NCBI RefSeq assembly: GCF_963360655.1
Contig: NZ_OY725717.1
Span: forward strand, 620,001-684,000
Origin: Collinsella aerofaciens
Lineage (GTDB): Bacteria; Actinomycetota; Coriobacteriia; Coriobacteriales; Coriobacteriaceae
Reading direction: 5' to 3'
DNA: 64,000 nucleotides
The position numbers were made by a program, and so were the translations under genes. Positions 1 to 9,413 of the stretch are shown in pieces. Position 1 is the stretch's first letter. The number at the start of each line of letters is the position of its first letter. Under the pieces are notes generated by a model. It ran no database searches and was not told the origin of the DNA. It was given only the letters and a program-made list of their open reading frames with translations.

Positions 1-368
1 CCGGCGAGGTCTTCGAGCAGGCCGAGGACTCCGCGCTGGCGTTCACGGCCTTCCCCAGGGCGCACTGGGCCAAGCTCCGCACCAACAACGTCCAGGAGCG
101 CGCCAACCGCGAGATCAAGCGCCGCTACAGGGTCGTGCAGTCCTTCCCCTCGAGGGAGTCGATGCTGCGCCTGACGTGCGCGAGCCTCATGGAGACCGAG
201 GGGCAGTGGTCCCAGCAGCGCATGTTCTCCGAGGCCTCGGCCGCCGAGGGCTTCGCCGAGCCCGCGGACAGGCCGGCCCCGACAGAGGGGAGGCGCCGCG
301 CGCTCGGGCGGCGCGCCAGGGAGATAGTGGACGAGATAGTCGAGAAGCACGGCCTCAAGAAGGAGTAA
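1..368 (+). CDS. IS256-family (mutator) transposase, C-terminal part; 5' end outside window
   Basis: The open frame runs in from the window edge and ends at TAA 366-368, giving about 121 residues. It contains the conserved C-terminal block of mutator-type transposases (FPRAHW, LRTNN, QERANREIKRR, then VVQSFPS). In this DDE family the block lies near the end of a protein of roughly 400 residues, so only the last third is visible. The Glu of RANREIKRR is at the place of the family's catalytic Glu; this assignment comes from family knowledge. Arginine is often AGG here, unlike the neighbouring arg genes, which fits an acquired element. Whether the full gene is intact cannot be judged. Confidence 0.85.
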   Translation, partial: GEVFEQAEDSALAFTAFPRAHWAKLRTNNVQERANREIKRRYRVVQSFPSRESMLRLTCASLMETEGQWSQQRMFSEASAAEGFAEPADRPAPTEGRRRALGRRAREIVDEIVEKHGLKKE

Positions 369-629
369 CATCGGGACTTGCAGCGACGGACCTCAGGACA
401 CTCTTACACCACGTCTGCGCGCGCGACCATTTCGACTTGCCATCTGGCCTTATTAGTCCAAAATTGCTGCTACCAAATCGGTAACAGTACTCATATTTGA
501 TGTTTTTTGACCAGCAGGTCTCCCTGCCTTAGCAAATCTAAGGCAAAACGGGCTCCAGACCGCTGAATCATGCCGCATAGGGCACGTCCGCAGTCCGGAA
601 CTCGGTCCAAATTGAGTTATTGCGCCGCG
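369..629. other. Intergenic: probable right end of the IS256-type element, then spacer to argD
   Basis: About 45 bases after the transposase stop lies ggacactcttacaccacg (about 393-410). It resembles the terminal inverted repeats of IS256-type elements, which often contain GTGTAAGTGT-like sequence. The matching left end is outside the window, so the boundary is inferred. The rest, to the argD stop at 630, contains no convincing gene and no strong terminator for argD. A short string ctaccaaatcggtaaca (about 471-487) recurs in slightly altered form at about 4421-4437, between argJ and argC. Confidence 0.4.
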
Positions 630-1913
630 TTAGCCCAAAACACCCGACAGGATCTCGATCAGACTGTCCACGTCGGCTTCCTCGCAGACGAGTGGCGGCA
701 GGAAACGCAGCGTATGCGCACCCGTAGCGTTGATCACGGCACCGGCGGCCAGCGCGCGGGCAACAACACCATGCGCGTCGCCCGCGGCATCATCCAAATC
801 ACAGCCGAGCATCAAGCCGCGACCACGTACCTCGGTCACGTGCGGCAGCTTGGCGAGCTTTGCCTCCATATAGGCACCCACCTTGGCAGCATGCTCGGCA
901 TAATCGCCACGCACAAGCGCGGAGAGCGTCGCGGCACACGCCGCGATGGCCAAGCAGCTACCGCCAAAGGTCGAGCCGTGGTCGCCCGGCTTAAACACGT
1001 CGGCAATCTCCTTCTTCGCCACGACGGCACCCATGGGCACGCCATCAGCAATGCCCTTGGCAAGGCTCATGATGTCGGGCTCCACGCCATAGGTCTGGAA
1101 CGCAAACGGCTTGCCGGAGCGGAAGATGCCGCACTGGACCTCGTCGGCGATAAGCACGGCGCCCACTTCGTGTGCCAGGTCGCGCGCCGTAGCCATAAAC
1201 TCCTCGGTCATGGGATGCACACCGCTCTCACCCTGGATCGGCTCGAGCATCACGGCACAAATTTCGCTCCCCAGCTGCTTAAAGATCGCACGCAGCTCAT
1301 CCACATCGTTGGGCGTGCAGGCCACAAAGCCACCCGGCAGCGGGCGGAAGCTGTCCTGCAGCCAATCCTGCATGGTGGCGGCAATGGTCTCGAGCGTACG
1401 GCCGTGGAAGCCGCCGCGCATGCACACGATGGTGTTGCCGCCATTACCGGCACGCTTGGCGTACAGGCGCGCGAGCTTCATCGAGCCCTCGTTGGCCTCG
1501 GCGCCAGAGTTGGCAAAGAAGGTCTCCCAAACCTGCTCATCCGCAGCCGGGGCACCAAGAGCAGCTGCCGTGGTCTCATCGCCGGCGGCAATGGCATCGG
1601 CAAGCACGCGCGCACCATCTACGTCGTCGTTAGCAAGCTTGGACAGCAGCGCCGCGACCTGTCCGCGCTGCTCAATGTAGAAGTAATTGGAGACATGCAT
1701 GAGCTTTTTGGTCTGTGCCTCGAGCGCCGAGAGCACAGCCGGGTCGCCATGACCTAGGCTGCACACGCCGATGCCGGCAAGAAAGTCGAGGTACTCACGG
1801 CCATCGTCGCCGGTGAGCTTCATGCCGTGACCCTCGACAAACTCGACCGGAGAGCGGCCAAAGGTATGCATAACGTAATGGGATTCAAGCGATTGCTGAG
1901 CTGCAAGTGACAT
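630..1913 (-). CDS. argD: Acetylornithine aminotransferase
   Basis: PLP-dependent class III aminotransferase of 427 residues, converting N-acetylglutamate semialdehyde to N-acetylornithine in the cytoplasm. Visible family signatures are an N-terminal YLDFLAGIGV block, FFANSGAEANE, the LIADEVQCG segment with the PLP-ring aspartate, and SLAKGIADG with the Schiff-base lysine. The protein is longer than the usual 390-400 residues because of an Ala-rich insertion just before FFANSG (about residues 100-125). The start at 1913 is preceded by AAAGGCATCCC. It is the last gene of the argCJBD operon, 69 bases after argB. Confidence 0.93.
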   Translation of the reverse strand: MSLAAQQSLESHYVMHTFGRSPVEFVEGHGMKLTGDDGREYLDFLAGIGVCSLGHGDPAVLSALEAQTKKLMHVSNYFYIEQRGQVAALLSKLANDDVDGARVLADAIAAGDETTAAALGAPAADEQVWETFFANSGAEANEGSMKLARLYAKRAGNGGNTIVCMRGGFHGRTLETIAATMQDWLQDSFRPLPGGFVACTPNDVDELRAIFKQLGSEICAVMLEPIQGESGVHPMTEEFMATARDLAHEVGAVLIADEVQCGIFRSGKPFAFQTYGVEPDIMSLAKGIADGVPMGAVVAKKEIADVFKPGDHGSTFGGSCLAIAACAATLSALVRGDYAEHAAKVGAYMEAKLAKLPHVTEVRGRGLMLGCDLDDAAGDAHGVVARALAAGAVINATGAHTLRFLPPLVCEEADVDSLIEILSGVLG

Positions 1914-1982
1914 GGGATGCCTTTCGTTGGGCGCCAGACGGCGCGGGGCTATGGGTGCAGGAATGGGGCGGCTGCGGGTCAG

Positions 1983-2963
1983 CTAGACCGTCTGAAGCTT
2001 CTCGACCTCGTCAAGGTTCTCGGTCAGACGCGCAGCAAACGTCGAAAGCGGATGCGGATGCGTATCGAACTCGTAAGCCGTCTCGGTGGAATGGATCACG
2101 GTGCCGACGCCGGCATCGGTCAGCAGCTCCAGGAGCAGCGAATGCGGCGTAGTACCGTTAATGATGTGGGCACGAAATACGCCGCCGGTAAGCGCATCGA
2201 CGGCCGCGCGCAGCTTGGGAATCATGCCCTTATCGACCTCGCCGCCGTAGAGCATTTCGTTGACCTCGTCGAGCGTTAGGTTGGAGATAAGCGAGTCCTT
2301 GTCGCTAAAGTCCTTGTACAGGCCATCGACGTCGGTCAAAAAGATTGCCTTATGCGCGTGGAGCGCCGCGGCAACGGCACCGGCGGCGGTGTCGGCGTTG
2401 ATGTTGAAGAAACCGCCGTCCTCCCCCGCCGCGACGGTAGCGATGACGGGGATGTACTCGCTATCGAGCAGGCGCTCGATATAGTCGGTGTTGACGTGCG
2501 TGACCTTGCCTACGCGGCCGAGCTCTGGGTCGAGTGGCTCGGCGATAAGGGTGCCGGCATCGCTGCCCGACACGCCCACGGCCAGGTTGCCGTGGTGGTT
2601 GATGGCAGCAACCAGCTCTTGGTTGACCTTGCCGCCCAGCACCTCGCGCACGATATCCATAGTCGCCGGCGTGGTCACGCGCTGGCCGTTCTTAAACTCG
2701 ACGGGAATATCGTAATGGCTCAGCGCCTCGTTGATAGCCTTGCCGCCGCCATGCACGATGACGGGACGCATACCGATGATCTTGAGCAAAACGATGTCGC
2801 TCATCACGTCGCGGCGCAGCTGCTCATCAACCATGGCGGCTCCGCCATATTTGATAACAACCGTCTTGCCGGTCAGGTTCTTAATCCACGGCAGCGCTTC
2901 GAACAGCAGCTGCGCGGTTGCTTCGTTGGATTCGCTCGAACGACAATCGCGTGCGAATTTCAT
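1983..2963 (-). CDS. argB: Acetylglutamate kinase
   Basis: Amino-acid kinase family protein of 326 residues that phosphorylates N-acetylglutamate, the second arginine pathway step. Motifs seen are VVIKYGGAAM (phosphate-binding lysine and glycines), VHGGGKAI, and FLTDVDGLY near the nucleotide site. The open frame extends upstream to 3035, but the ATG at 2963 is preferred: it has GAGG about 9 bases upstream, and the protein then begins just ahead of the normal N-terminal helix. The C-terminus continues about 30 residues beyond the usual end, after GTVIHSTE. It lies between argJ and argD on the same strand. Confidence 0.92.
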   Translation of the reverse strand: MKFARDCRSSESNEATAQLLFEALPWIKNLTGKTVVIKYGGAAMVDEQLRRDVMSDIVLLKIIGMRPVIVHGGGKAINEALSHYDIPVEFKNGQRVTTPATMDIVREVLGGKVNQELVAAINHHGNLAVGVSGSDAGTLIAEPLDPELGRVGKVTHVNTDYIERLLDSEYIPVIATVAAGEDGGFFNINADTAAGAVAAALHAHKAIFLTDVDGLYKDFSDKDSLISNLTLDEVNEMLYGGEVDKGMIPKLRAAVDALTGGVFRAHIINGTTPHSLLLELLTDAGVGTVIHSTETAYEFDTHPHPLSTFAARLTENLDEVEKLQTV

Positions 2964-3044
2964 AATCTGCCTCGTCTTTCGTATCGTTATCGCGCCGTAC
3001 TCCGCCGTCCGCAATCGCGGCAAGATGCGCAGCATGCCTGGAAT

Positions 3045-4313
3045 CTAGGAACGGTAGTCGCCGTTGATGGAGATGTATTCATGCGTGAGGTCGCAGGTCC
3101 ACACGGTCGTTGCCGCGTCGCCTGCGCCCAGGTCGGCCGAGATCACGATCTCGGGCGCCTCGAAACGTCGTAGAGCCTCGTCCTCGTCAAAGGGAACAGT
3201 CAGACCGTCGCGACAGACAGGCATGCCCATCATGTCGATGGAAACGTCTTCCTGATTAAACTTAACGCCGCACTTGCCAAGCGCCATAGCAACACGGCCC
3301 CAGTTGCAGTCGTGGCCGGCGATGCAGGTCTTGACGAGCGGCGAGTTGGCAACGGCACGGGCGGCGATATCGGCCTCCTCGTCGTTCACGGCGCCGGTAA
3401 CGTTGACCGTAACAAGCTTGGATGCGCCCTCACCATCGGCGGCGATATTGCGCGCCAGGCTCTCGCACACCTCGTGCACGGCAAATGCCAACTCGTCGAA
3501 GGCATCGGAGCCCTCGACGATAGGCTCGGCATCTGCGGCAGCGGCGCCGGAGGCAAGCATGATGCAGGTGTCGTTGGTCGAGGTGTCGGAATCGACCGTT
3601 ACCTTGTTAAAGGTCTGCTTGACGGTCGAGAGCAGTAGGGCATGAAGTGCCGCAGGCTCGACGTGGGCATCGGTGGTGATAACTGCGATCATGGTGGCCA
3701 TGTTGGGCATGATCATGCCCGAGCCCTTGCACATTCCGCCTACCGTATAGACATTGCCCGCATGACCCGCGGCCTCACTGACGTAGGACACGGCGTACTC
3801 CTTGGAGTGCGTGTCGGTCGTCATGATGGCGCGAGCGGCATCGGCGCCACCGTGGGCGGAGAGTGCCTCGTAGGCAGCAGGAATGGCGGTCTCAAACGTG
3901 TCGATCGGCAGAATCTGCCCGATCACACCCGTGGAGGCAACCAGGATCTGTTGGGGCTCGCAGCCGATGACCTGCGATGCGATGCTGCACGTCTCGCGCG
4001 CGCATGCAAGGCCTGTCTCACCCGTGGCGGCGTTGGCATTGCCAGAGTTGACCGAAACACCGGCGATAATGCCATAGCCCTTGTCCGCACCGCCCAGGTT
4101 GGCACGGCTCACCTGCACGGGCGCCGCACAAAAGCGGTTGGTCGTAAACACGCCGGCGCCGGGACAGGGTTTATCAGGCACGACGAGCGCATAGTCCAAG
4201 CGCTCGGGATTCTTCCGGAATCCCGCATGGATGCCTGCGGCCTTAAAGCCGGCAGCCGCCGTAACGCCGCCCTCGACGGCGCGAATCTTGATATCAATCA
4301 GGTCGGTGTTCAT
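3045..4313 (-). CDS. argJ: Bifunctional glutamate N-acetyltransferase / ornithine acetyltransferase
   Basis: ArgJ family protein of 422 residues. It transfers acetyl from N-acetylornithine to glutamate, allowing acetyl recycling. The self-cleavage site is clear: GSGMIMPNMATMI around residues 195-207, where cleavage between Ala and Thr makes the Thr the new N-terminal nucleophile of the beta chain. The start at 4313 follows a good AGGAG. Presence of argJ with no argE or separate argA nearby indicates the cyclic pathway. Whether it is mono- or bifunctional cannot be settled by eye. A 135-base spacer separates it from argC. Confidence 0.93.
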   Translation of the reverse strand: MNTDLIDIKIRAVEGGVTAAAGFKAAGIHAGFRKNPERLDYALVVPDKPCPGAGVFTTNRFCAAPVQVSRANLGGADKGYGIIAGVSVNSGNANAATGETGLACARETCSIASQVIGCEPQQILVASTGVIGQILPIDTFETAIPAAYEALSAHGGADAARAIMTTDTHSKEYAVSYVSEAAGHAGNVYTVGGMCKGSGMIMPNMATMIAVITTDAHVEPAALHALLLSTVKQTFNKVTVDSDTSTNDTCIMLASGAAAADAEPIVEGSDAFDELAFAVHEVCESLARNIAADGEGASKLVTVNVTGAVNDEEADIAARAVANSPLVKTCIAGHDCNWGRVAMALGKCGVKFNQEDVSIDMMGMPVCRDGLTVPFDEDEALRRFEAPEIVISADLGAGDAATTVWTCDLTHEYISINGDYRS

Positions 4314-4448
4314 CGTCCCTACGACTCCTTATATCAAACAAAAAAGCGGGCATCGGCTGGCACGCCATACCGGTCGCAACTACTAGACCAGCTTAAAAGT
4401 GGCGCCCAACTCGATACCCGACTACCAAATCGCTAACAATCGAATGTG

Positions 4449-5519
4449 CTACACCGGGCACGCCACTGTGAGCAAGCCTCGTCGCTCGTCAAAGCCAAAA
4501 ACGATGTTGGCGCACTGGACCGCCTGGCCCGCAGCACCCTTGCACAAATTGTCGATGGCGCCCGTCGCCACCAGCACGCCTGCACGCTTGTTGAGCGCAA
4601 GGCCAATCTGGGCGGCATTGGTACCGACGACCGAAGCCGTCTTGGGCTGCTGGCCGGCATCGAGCACGCGCACAAAGGTGCGACCGGCGTAAAACTTCTT
4701 GTAATGGTCGACGACATCCTCAAGAACCAGCGCGTCGAGAGCCTGCGGCGCGAGCGGCATCGTCACCGTGGAAAGCAGGCCGCGCTTGAGCGGTGCCAAG
4801 TGCGGGGTGAAGACGATGCGGTCGGCTAGGCCGAGTATCTGCTCGATCTCGGGCGTATGACGATGCTTGCCCACGCCATAGGCTTCCAGGTTCTCGTCCG
4901 CGCTGCAAAAATGGGTGCGGGCGTTACAGGACTTGCCGGCACCCGTCACGCCGCTGATAGCGTCAACGATCACGGGACCGCTCTCGGCCACCCAGCCCGC
5001 ACGCACGGCAGGAGCGGCTGCAAGGCTCGTTGCGGTGGGATAGCAGCCGGCGCAGGCGACCAACACGGGCTTTCCGGCGGCATGGCTGGAAGCAGCAGTC
5101 TCTAAGTCCTGACAGAACAGCTCGGGCAGGCCAAAAGCGCGGGTCTTGAGCAACTCGGGGCTCGTGTGCTCAGCGGCATACCATGCCTCAAAGACGGACG
5201 CGTCGCTCAGACGGTAATCGGCCGAAAGATCAAAGCAGGAAACGCCCGCGGCAAGCAGCGCGGGCACCTGTGCCATGGCAGCCGTGTGCGGCACGGCAAG
5301 AAAAACCGCATCGCAGCTCTTGAGCTCGGGGGCGTCATGCGTGGTGAAAACCAGATCGCTCACGCCAGCAAAGCTCGGATACACCGCGGACAGCGGCTGG
5401 CCGGCATCGGCGTTGGACGTAATGGCAACAAGTTCAAACTCGGGATGGCCAAGCATGAGGCGAATGAGTTCGGCGCCGGCATATCCAGCCGCGCCGACGA
5501 TTCCAACCTTCAAAGACAT
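4449..5519 (-). CDS. argC: N-acetyl-gamma-glutamyl-phosphate reductase
   Basis: NADPH-dependent reductase of 356 residues that makes N-acetylglutamate semialdehyde. An N-terminal Rossmann glycine motif (GIVGAAGYAGAEL) and the catalytic-cysteine motif CAGCYPT at about residues 153-159 are both intact. It is the first gene of the argCJBD operon. The start at 5519 has GGAGT 5-8 bases upstream. A palindromic ArgR-like site lies about 90-120 bases upstream, so repression by arginine is likely (inference). Confidence 0.94.
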   Translation of the reverse strand: MSLKVGIVGAAGYAGAELIRLMLGHPEFELVAITSNADAGQPLSAVYPSFAGVSDLVFTTHDAPELKSCDAVFLAVPHTAAMAQVPALLAAGVSCFDLSADYRLSDASVFEAWYAAEHTSPELLKTRAFGLPELFCQDLETAASSHAAGKPVLVACAGCYPTATSLAAAPAVRAGWVAESGPVIVDAISGVTGAGKSCNARTHFCSADENLEAYGVGKHRHTPEIEQILGLADRIVFTPHLAPLKRGLLSTVTMPLAPQALDALVLEDVVDHYKKFYAGRTFVRVLDAGQQPKTASVVGTNAAQIGLALNKRAGVLVATGAIDNLCKGAAGQAVQCANIVFGFDERRGLLTVACPV

Positions 5520-5604
5520 ATCAGACTCCTTGTCTGCGATTTATGCACCGATGCGCATTTCGCAGCGGTCGTTATGAAGTGGGTTGAAACTTTAGCACCA
5601 AAAG

Positions 5605-5641
5605 ATGCATGAACACGTAAATGGCTTGCATATTCATGCAT
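5605..5641 (-). promoter_or_regulatory. Putative ArgR operator upstream of argC
   Basis: The perfect 9-bp inverted repeat atgcatgaa (5605-5613) / ttcatgcat (5633-5641) lies upstream of argC. On the minus strand it reads CATGAATATGCAAG, close to the CATGAATAAAAATTCAAK-type ARG boxes of Gram-positive ArgR/AhrC. The spacing of two half-sites fits a tandem box. No argR gene is in the window, so assignment rests on sequence and position only. Confidence 0.5.
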
Positions 5642-5685
5642 TGAAACATTCCCGACACATTCGCTTGAAGGAATTGACAAATGGA

Positions 5686-5739
5686 GCGGGCCCCGTATTG
5701 ACCGGCGCTCCTAACGGCGCCGGGCAATACGGGGCCCGC
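5686..5739 (-). terminator. Long stem-loop after the second split-barrel gene, probable terminator
   Basis: Outer arms of 15 bp (gcgggccccgtattg / caatacggggcccgc) and inner arms ccggcgc / gcgccgg give a near-perfect hairpin about 38 bases after the 5777 stop on the minus strand. The T-run is weak, so termination is inferred from stem strength and position. It also insulates the arg operon promoter. Confidence 0.55.
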
Positions 5740-5776
5740 CCATGCGAAAACCAAGTTGTTAGGATGAGCCAGCTGG

Positions 5777-6187
5777 CTAGAGCTCGACCGGCACCCATTC
5801 GTCGTGATTGCAGATAAAAGCCTCGGGATCCTCGACGCTAAAGAAGACGAGCGTGGGGTCGTTAGGCCCCTCATAGTGCTCGCCCAGGTGCTCTAGATGC
5901 TTCCACCCGGCTTCGCGCATTTCGTCTAAAGCCCGGTCATCCAAGCCGGCACGCCCGCGCAAGATGAGCCAGCCATGGCCCGGCCACCAACTCGTGGCCT
6001 CAAAGCGCTGGTTTTGCAGCAGCTCTTGCCACACATCTTTGGTGCGCGCTGTTACAAACCACAGCTTGCCATCCTGGATCTGCGCAAACGAAAACGGACG
6101 CACATGAGGCTGTCCGTCAACGCTCGTCGCCAAATACCATGCCGGCACCGACGTCAGATACTCCAACACCGTATTCAATCCGTCCAC
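5777..6187 (-). CDS. FMN-binding split-barrel (pyridoxamine 5'-phosphate oxidase-like) protein 1
   Basis: Small PNPOx-fold protein of 136 residues. It shares the pattern VPAWYLAT ... HVRPFSFA ... DGKLWFVTA ... KDVWQELL ... FEATSW with the next gene, which marks the flavin/F420-binding split beta-barrel family. It starts with GTG at 6187 behind AGGAGGAAAC. It is a tandem paralogue of 6232-6678, 44 bases apart, and probably the last gene of the FMN-riboswitch operon. The substrate is unknown; members often act as flavin reductases or detoxifying reductases. It lacks the full PdxH substrate-binding C-terminus, so PdxH itself is unlikely. Confidence 0.8.
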   Translation of the reverse strand: MDGLNTVLEYLTSVPAWYLATSVDGQPHVRPFSFAQIQDGKLWFVTARTKDVWQELLQNQRFEATSWWPGHGWLILRGRAGLDDRALDEMREAGWKHLEHLGEHYEGPNDPTLVFFSVEDPEAFICNHDEWVPVEL

Positions 6188-6231
6188 GTTTCCTCCTGTA
6201 CTAGCTAGTTTGGGAGCCCGGTTTGTGCGAG

Positions 6232-6678
6232 CTAGAGCTCCAGGCGCTCCTCGCTGCCGTCGATATCACAGAAGCGCGCGGCAATGTTGCGGACCGAAAA
6301 GAAAGCAAGGCGGCCGTCGTTGGCACTCTCGTGTTCCTCGCCAATGCCCACCATGTGCTTAAAACCCGCTTGACGCACCTTGTCGCTCGCAACTGCGTCG
6401 TCCTCAAGTGCGGCTTCGCCGGTCAATACGATCCAACATTCCCCCGGCTTCCAGCCCGAGAGCTCAAACTTGGGATTCGCGCTCAGCTCCGCCCACATAT
6501 CTTTGTCGCGCGACGTACAAAACCACAGTTTACCGTCATCGACCATGGCAAACGAAAACGGCCTCACGCGAGGCTGATGCCCGTCGGCTACATCGGTCGT
6601 GGCCAGATACCACGCCGGAATGCGCCTGAGATACGAACAGGCGAGCTCAAGCTGAGCCGTGCGGTCGTTGTCGGTCAT
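6232..6678 (-). CDS. FMN-binding split-barrel (pyridoxamine 5'-phosphate oxidase-like) protein 2
   Basis: 148-residue paralogue of the downstream gene, with the same RIPAWYLAT, RVRPFSFA, DGKLWFCTS and KDMWAEL blocks. It is predicted to bind a flavin in the dimer interface; the reaction is unknown. The ATG at 6678 follows AAAGGGGTCCCT and lies 30 bases after the ecfT stop, so cotranscription with the riboflavin transporter is likely. The duplication and the link to riboflavin uptake suggest proteins whose holo-form depends on FMN supply; that is inference from context. Confidence 0.8.
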   Translation of the reverse strand: MTDNDRTAQLELACSYLRRIPAWYLATTDVADGHQPRVRPFSFAMVDDGKLWFCTSRDKDMWAELSANPKFELSGWKPGECWIVLTGEAALEDDAVASDKVRQAGFKHMVGIGEEHESANDGRLAFFSVRNIAARFCDIDGSEERLEL

Positions 6679-6708
6679 AGGGACCCCTTTCTTGCGCTCG
6701 AATCGCGC

Positions 6709-7509
6709 CTAAACAAGTTGAAGGTTGATGACGATGACGCAGATGAGCAGCAACGCCGTCACCACCGCCGCCAACGCATCGCCGCGGCCAAACGTAAGTG
6801 CATGCAGACGCGTGCGTCCCTGTTCGCCGTGATAGCAACGCGCATCCATGGCGGCCGAAAGCGTCTCGGCATGACGGAACACGCCCGTGAACAGCGGAAT
6901 GGCCACACTGCCGAGCATACGCACGCCGCCGAGCGGGCCTCCCGTCACGCGCGCACCGCGGCTCGCCTGCGCATCGGCCGTCTGCTTCATCTCGGTAGCG
7001 AACTGCGGCATAAAGCGCAACGCGATACCCATGATCATGCCGAGCTCATGCGCCGGAAGCCCCACGCGCGCAAACGGTGCGAGCAGACGCTCAAAGCCCG
7101 CGGTGAGGTCGAGCGTGGGGGTGGTGAGCGTAATGGCGCTCATGCCGGCCATCATCAGGGTCAGGCGGCACGCCATAAACGCCGCAGAACGCAGCGAGCC
7201 CTCGCTTATCTGCAGAAAGCCGAGCTGCCACAAGATGCGCCCACTCTGATCGGTAAACAAGTTGAGCACCGCGACCACGACGACGATTGCCAGCAGCGGC
7301 GCCATCGATGATAGGACCCGGCGCAACGGCACCCGGGACACGGTATAGATCAGGACAACGAAGATTGCGACCGGGACCAGTCCGCGGAAGCTGCTGACTG
7401 TGAGCGTCGTGATCAGAAACACAAAGCCCAAGAGCAACTTAGTTCGCGGGTCCAGGCGGTGGATCGCACTATCGCCGGGATAGTAGCTGCCAAACGAAAA
7501 CGCCTCCAT
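6709..7509 (-). CDS. ecfT: ECF transporter transmembrane component EcfT
   Basis: Integral membrane T component of 266 residues. It begins with the typical YYPGDSAIHRLDPRTKL block, followed by several hydrophobic helices and the coupling-helix region ASRGARVTGG with alternating Ala/Arg/Gly that contacts the ATPases. The start overlaps the stop of the fused ATPase gene (TAATG), indicating translational coupling. With the upstream S component and ATPases it completes an energy-coupling-factor importer. Because no second S gene is nearby, the module is probably used for riboflavin, though EcfT can be shared with S proteins encoded elsewhere. Confidence 0.9.
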   Translation of the reverse strand: MEAFSFGSYYPGDSAIHRLDPRTKLLLGFVFLITTLTVSSFRGLVPVAIFVVLIYTVSRVPLRRVLSSMAPLLAIVVVVAVLNLFTDQSGRILWQLGFLQISEGSLRSAAFMACRLTLMMAGMSAITLTTPTLDLTAGFERLLAPFARVGLPAHELGMIMGIALRFMPQFATEMKQTADAQASRGARVTGGPLGGVRMLGSVAIPLFTGVFRHAETLSAAMDARCYHGEQGRTRLHALTFGRGDALAAVVTALLLICVIVINLQLV

Positions 7510-9413
7510 TAGCAGCCCTCCTCTCGCGCGACCGTCTTGGATTTAGCAATGTCCGCGACGTTAGAAGGACCGCCCGAGCGACCGATTAGCAGGTCCACCA
7601 ACTCGTCTGCCAGCGACTCAACCGTATAAAGGCCGTCAAAGCGCAGCGGCACGCCTGCCTTCGCAAGCGCCAGCGCCATGCGCTGGGCAGCGGGAACACC
7701 CAAGCCGATTGATTTAAGCTCATCCGCATGCGCAAACACCTGAGCGGGGGTTCCCTCGGCAAACACCGCACCTTCGTTCATTACGACGATACGGTCGCAG
7801 CAATTGGCCAGGTCATCCATGCTGTGCGAAACCATGACAACGGTCAGGCCCTCGCGATGGAGTCGATCGATGAGCTCCAGGAAATCACTGCGCGCAGCCG
7901 GATCGAGCCCCGCCATGGGTTCATCGAGCACCAGGACTTCGGGCTCCATGGCGAGCACGCCGGCGAATGCCACACGCCGTTGCTGACCGCCCGAAAGCTC
8001 AAAGGGACTCTTGTCGCTGACCGTGGAAAGGTCGAGGCCCACGCGCGAGAGCGATGACTCGACACGACGGTCGACTTCATCTTGCGGCAAGCCAAGGTTA
8101 TGCGGACCAAACGCCACGTCCTGCGCCACGGTTTCGGCAAACAGCTGACGCTCAGGATATTGAAACACCACGCCGACCTTGGCCTTAACCGCGGCGGCGT
8201 CTTTCTTGTTTGACAGATCGAGCCCCAGCGCGCGAACGGATCCCTCCTGAGGGCGAATCAAACCGTTGAGATGCTGGACCAGCGTCGACTTACCCGAACC
8301 GGTATGACCTGCCAAACCCAGGAACTCGCCGCGACGCACCGTCAGCGATACACCGCGCAGCGCCCACGGGCTGCTGGGGACGTTTCCCCAGAGAGCCTGT
8401 TTGCTCGATTTGTCCGCAGTGGCCGAGCGCTTATGCCAGCGGCGGCGCTCGCGGGCGCTCAGCGAATAGCTAAACGAAAGGTGCGAAATCTCGATAACGG
8501 GCTCCAGCGCGTCTGCGCCATCGAGCGCAGAGGAAACGTTGTCGGGAATACGAGGATCGAATGCGAAAGGCCACCCGGCGATGCCTGTCCTACTCCGCTC
8601 GGCATAAGCCTGCGCTATACCGGCGACCACATCCGCCTCGCGCACCTGCGCATAAACGGGCACGCCCTTCGCACGAAGCGCCACGCCCAAACGGCACGAC
8701 TCCGGCATATCAAGGTTGAGCTGCGCGAGTTCGTCCGCCTGCGTCAAGATCTCCTCGGGCGTGCCCAACATGGCAACGCGGCCCGCTTGGAAGACAGCAA
8801 CGCGATCGGCCTCAGCGGCCTCTTCCATAAAGTGCGTAATCATCACGATGGTCATGCCGCGTTCGTGCAGCGCATGACAGGCCTTCATAAGACCCTTGCG
8901 TCCGCGCGGATCGAGCATCGAGGAGGCCTCATCCAAAATGAGAACGCGCGGCTCCATGGCGAGCACGCCGGCAAGCGCCACGCGTTGCTTTTGGCCACCC
9001 GAGAGCGCATGGGTCTCGTGGCGCTCAAAGCCCACCAGACCCACGGCCTTCAGCGCCTCGCGCACGCGCTGCGCGATCTGGGCCGATTCGACCCCTAAGT
9101 TCTCGGGACCAAACGCAACGTCGTCCTCGACAAGCGTCGCCACAAGCTGGTCGTCGGGATTCTGGAACACCATGCCAGCAGTCAAGCGAATGTCGTAGAC
9201 CAGCTCGGGATCGGACGCATCCATGCCGTTAATGCGCACCGTGCCCGCATCGGGCTGCAGCAGCGCATTCAGATGCTTGGCAAACGTCGACTTGCCCGAC
9301 CCATTGCCACCGAGGATGCAGAAAAACTCCCCGTCCTCGATGTTCAGATCGACACCGTCGAGTGCCGACACGGCACCGTCATAGCTAAAGGAAACGCCCC
9401 GACACTCAATCAT
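7509..9413 (-). CDS. ECF transporter ATPase, EcfA and EcfA' fused in one chain
   Basis: 634 residues containing two complete ABC ATPase domains. The first (about 1-240) has Walker A GGNGSGKST, signature LSGGQKQRVALAG and Walker B VLILDEASSMLDP. The second (about 300-560) has GHTGSGKST, LSGGQQRRVAFAG and VLVLDEPMAGLDP. Usually EcfA1 and EcfA2 are separate proteins; here they are covalently joined by a linker with a basic RERRRWHKR stretch. The ATG overlaps the RibU stop (ATGA) and its own stop overlaps the ecfT start, so three subunits are translated as a coupled set. Confidence 0.92.
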   Translation of the reverse strand: MIECRGVSFSYDGAVSALDGVDLNIEDGEFFCILGGNGSGKSTFAKHLNALLQPDAGTVRINGMDASDPELVYDIRLTAGMVFQNPDDQLVATLVEDDVAFGPENLGVESAQIAQRVREALKAVGLVGFERHETHALSGGQKQRVALAGVLAMEPRVLILDEASSMLDPRGRKGLMKACHALHERGMTIVMITHFMEEAAEADRVAVFQAGRVAMLGTPEEILTQADELAQLNLDMPESCRLGVALRAKGVPVYAQVREADVVAGIAQAYAERSRTGIAGWPFAFDPRIPDNVSSALDGADALEPVIEISHLSFSYSLSARERRRWHKRSATADKSSKQALWGNVPSSPWALRGVSLTVRRGEFLGLAGHTGSGKSTLVQHLNGLIRPQEGSVRALGLDLSNKKDAAAVKAKVGVVFQYPERQLFAETVAQDVAFGPHNLGLPQDEVDRRVESSLSRVGLDLSTVSDKSPFELSGGQQRRVAFAGVLAMEPEVLVLDEPMAGLDPAARSDFLELIDRLHREGLTVVMVSHSMDDLANCCDRIVVMNEGAVFAEGTPAQVFAHADELKSIGLGVPAAQRMALALAKAGVPLRFDGLYTVESLADELVDLLIGRSGGPSNVADIAKSKTVAREEGC